From an uncultured Chromatiaceae bacterium (GTDB lineage Bacteria; Pseudomonadota; Gammaproteobacteria; DRLM01): a stretch of 64,000 nt of DNA. The stretch covers positions 116,732 through 180,731 of the forward strand of contig CALZJG010000122.1 in NCBI GenBank assembly GCA_945787555.1, written 5' to 3'. The position numbers and the translations under genes are program-made. The notes under the pieces were generated by a model. The model was not told the DNA's origin. It did not search any database and saw only the letters and a list, made by a program, of their open reading frames with translations. Each line of letters starts with the position of its first letter. Position 1 is the stretch's first letter. Shown here in pieces: positions 63,487-64,000 of the stretch.

Positions 63487-64000
63487 ATGCAACTGAATCC
63501 TTCTGAGATCAGCGAACTTATCAAGAAGCGCATCGAGAGCTTTCAAGTCGTGACCGAGGCCCGTACCGAGGGCACGGTGGTGAGCTTGGCCGACGGCATC
63601 GTGCGCATTCATGGCTTGGCCGACGTCATGTACGGGGAGATGATCGAATTCCCCGGCAACACTTTCGGCATGGCCATGAACCTGGAGCGTGACTCCGTTG
63701 GCGCGGTGGTGCTGGGTACCTACGAGCACATTTCCGAGGGCGACACCGTCAAGTGTACCGGCCGCATACTGGAAGTGCCGGTCGGACCCGGCCTATTGGG
63801 CCGCGTGGTGGACACGCTGGGCAATCCCATCGACGGTAAGGGTCCGATCCAATCCGACGGCACCGCCCCCATTGAAAAGATCGCCCCCGGCGTTATCGAG
63901 CGTCAATCGGTGTCGCAGCCGGTTCAGACCGGCCTGAAAGCCATCGACGCTATGATTCCGGTCGGACGCGGTCAGCGTGAGCTGATCATCGGTGACCGCC
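63487..64000 (+). CDS. atpA: ATP synthase F1 subunit alpha, truncated by the window end
   Basis: First 171 codons. The start ATG at 63487 (AGAGGAT upstream) reads [20 protein letters not shown], then [20 protein letters not shown] and the nucleotide-binding approach [20 protein letters not shown]. The window stops at GDR, just before the Walker A. Intact as far as visible. Confidence 0.97.
   Translation, partial: MQLNPSEISELIKKRIESFQVVTEARTEGTVVSLADGIVRIHGLADVMYGEMIEFPGNTFGMAMNLERDSVGAVVLGTYEHISEGDTVKCTGRILEVPVGPGLLGRVVDTLGNPIDGKGPIQSDGTAPIEKIAPGVIERQSVSQPVQTGLKAIDAMIPVGRGQRELIIGDR

Overview
The window is chromosomal DNA from a gammaproteobacterium and spans its replication-origin neighbourhood. 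The evidence is gene content and order: gyrB-recF-dnaN-dnaA on the minus strand, diverging from rpmH-rnpA-yidD-yidC-mnmE, then mnmG-rsmG-parA-parB-atpI-atpB-E-F-H-A. MnmE ends in the proteobacterial FCIGK tail, and the parS sites are of the Pseudomonas/Bacillus type. The genus cannot be fixed by eye. A PEP-CTERM protein, a GlyGly-CTERM protease, an MSHA-type pilus and several c-di-GMP enzymes suggest a free-living, surface-associated aquatic or soil bacterium.

Layout. 1-8 kb: 3' part of a secreted subtilisin-like protease, a small membrane protein, uvrD, a possibly broken gene, a proline-rich exported protein and a PEP-CTERM protein. 8-15 kb: a divergent LexA with a decayed Y-family polymerase beside it, then lgt-thyA-folA, zapG, about 1.1 kb with no recognisable gene, and pgl-glk. 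15-25.6 kb: the origin core, with DnaA boxes on both sides of dnaA and two parS sites inside recF. 25.6-31.0 kb: a 5.4-kb integrative element inserted at the 3' end of mnmE. It has a P4-type integrase, an AlpA-like regulator, a replication-like protein with repeats, an out-of-frame overlapping gene pair and two exported cargo proteins. It is bounded by 13-bp direct repeats and flanked internally by clusters of a TGGGCAC motif. 31-44.5 kb: a DUF3052 gene and a 14-gene MSHA-type pilus cluster, followed by a GAF-GAF-PAS-GGDEF-EAL gene. 47.6-51.6 kb: moxR-DUF58-transglutaminase operon. 51.9-64 kb: mnmG, two tandem paralogous HDOD-GGDEF genes, rsmG, a DUF1232 pseudogene, parAB and the start of the atp operon, with atpA cut by the window end.

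How the parts work together. DnaA, the DnaA boxes, the sliding clamp, RecF and gyrase initiate and support replication. ParA/ParB acting on the parS sites in recF would segregate the same origin region. The canonical mnmE-mnmG junction is split by about 26 kb holding the island, the pilus locus, the c-di-GMP gene and the moxR operon. The mnmG-rsmG junction is split again by the two HDOD-GGDEF genes. The pilus ATPase MshE carries two copies of the MshEN c-di-GMP-binding motif, so the neighbouring GGDEF/EAL gene could plausibly control pilus extension.

Most interesting points: the integrative element and its repeat architecture, the parS pair within recF, the lexA inverted repeat with a dinB remnant, the DUF1232 pseudogene whose two stops both fall at apparent tyrosine positions, the circularly permuted msh gene order, a minor pilin with an appended adhesin-like domain, and a 19-bp perfect inverted repeat just before atpB. 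No tRNA, rRNA or CRISPR array was seen.
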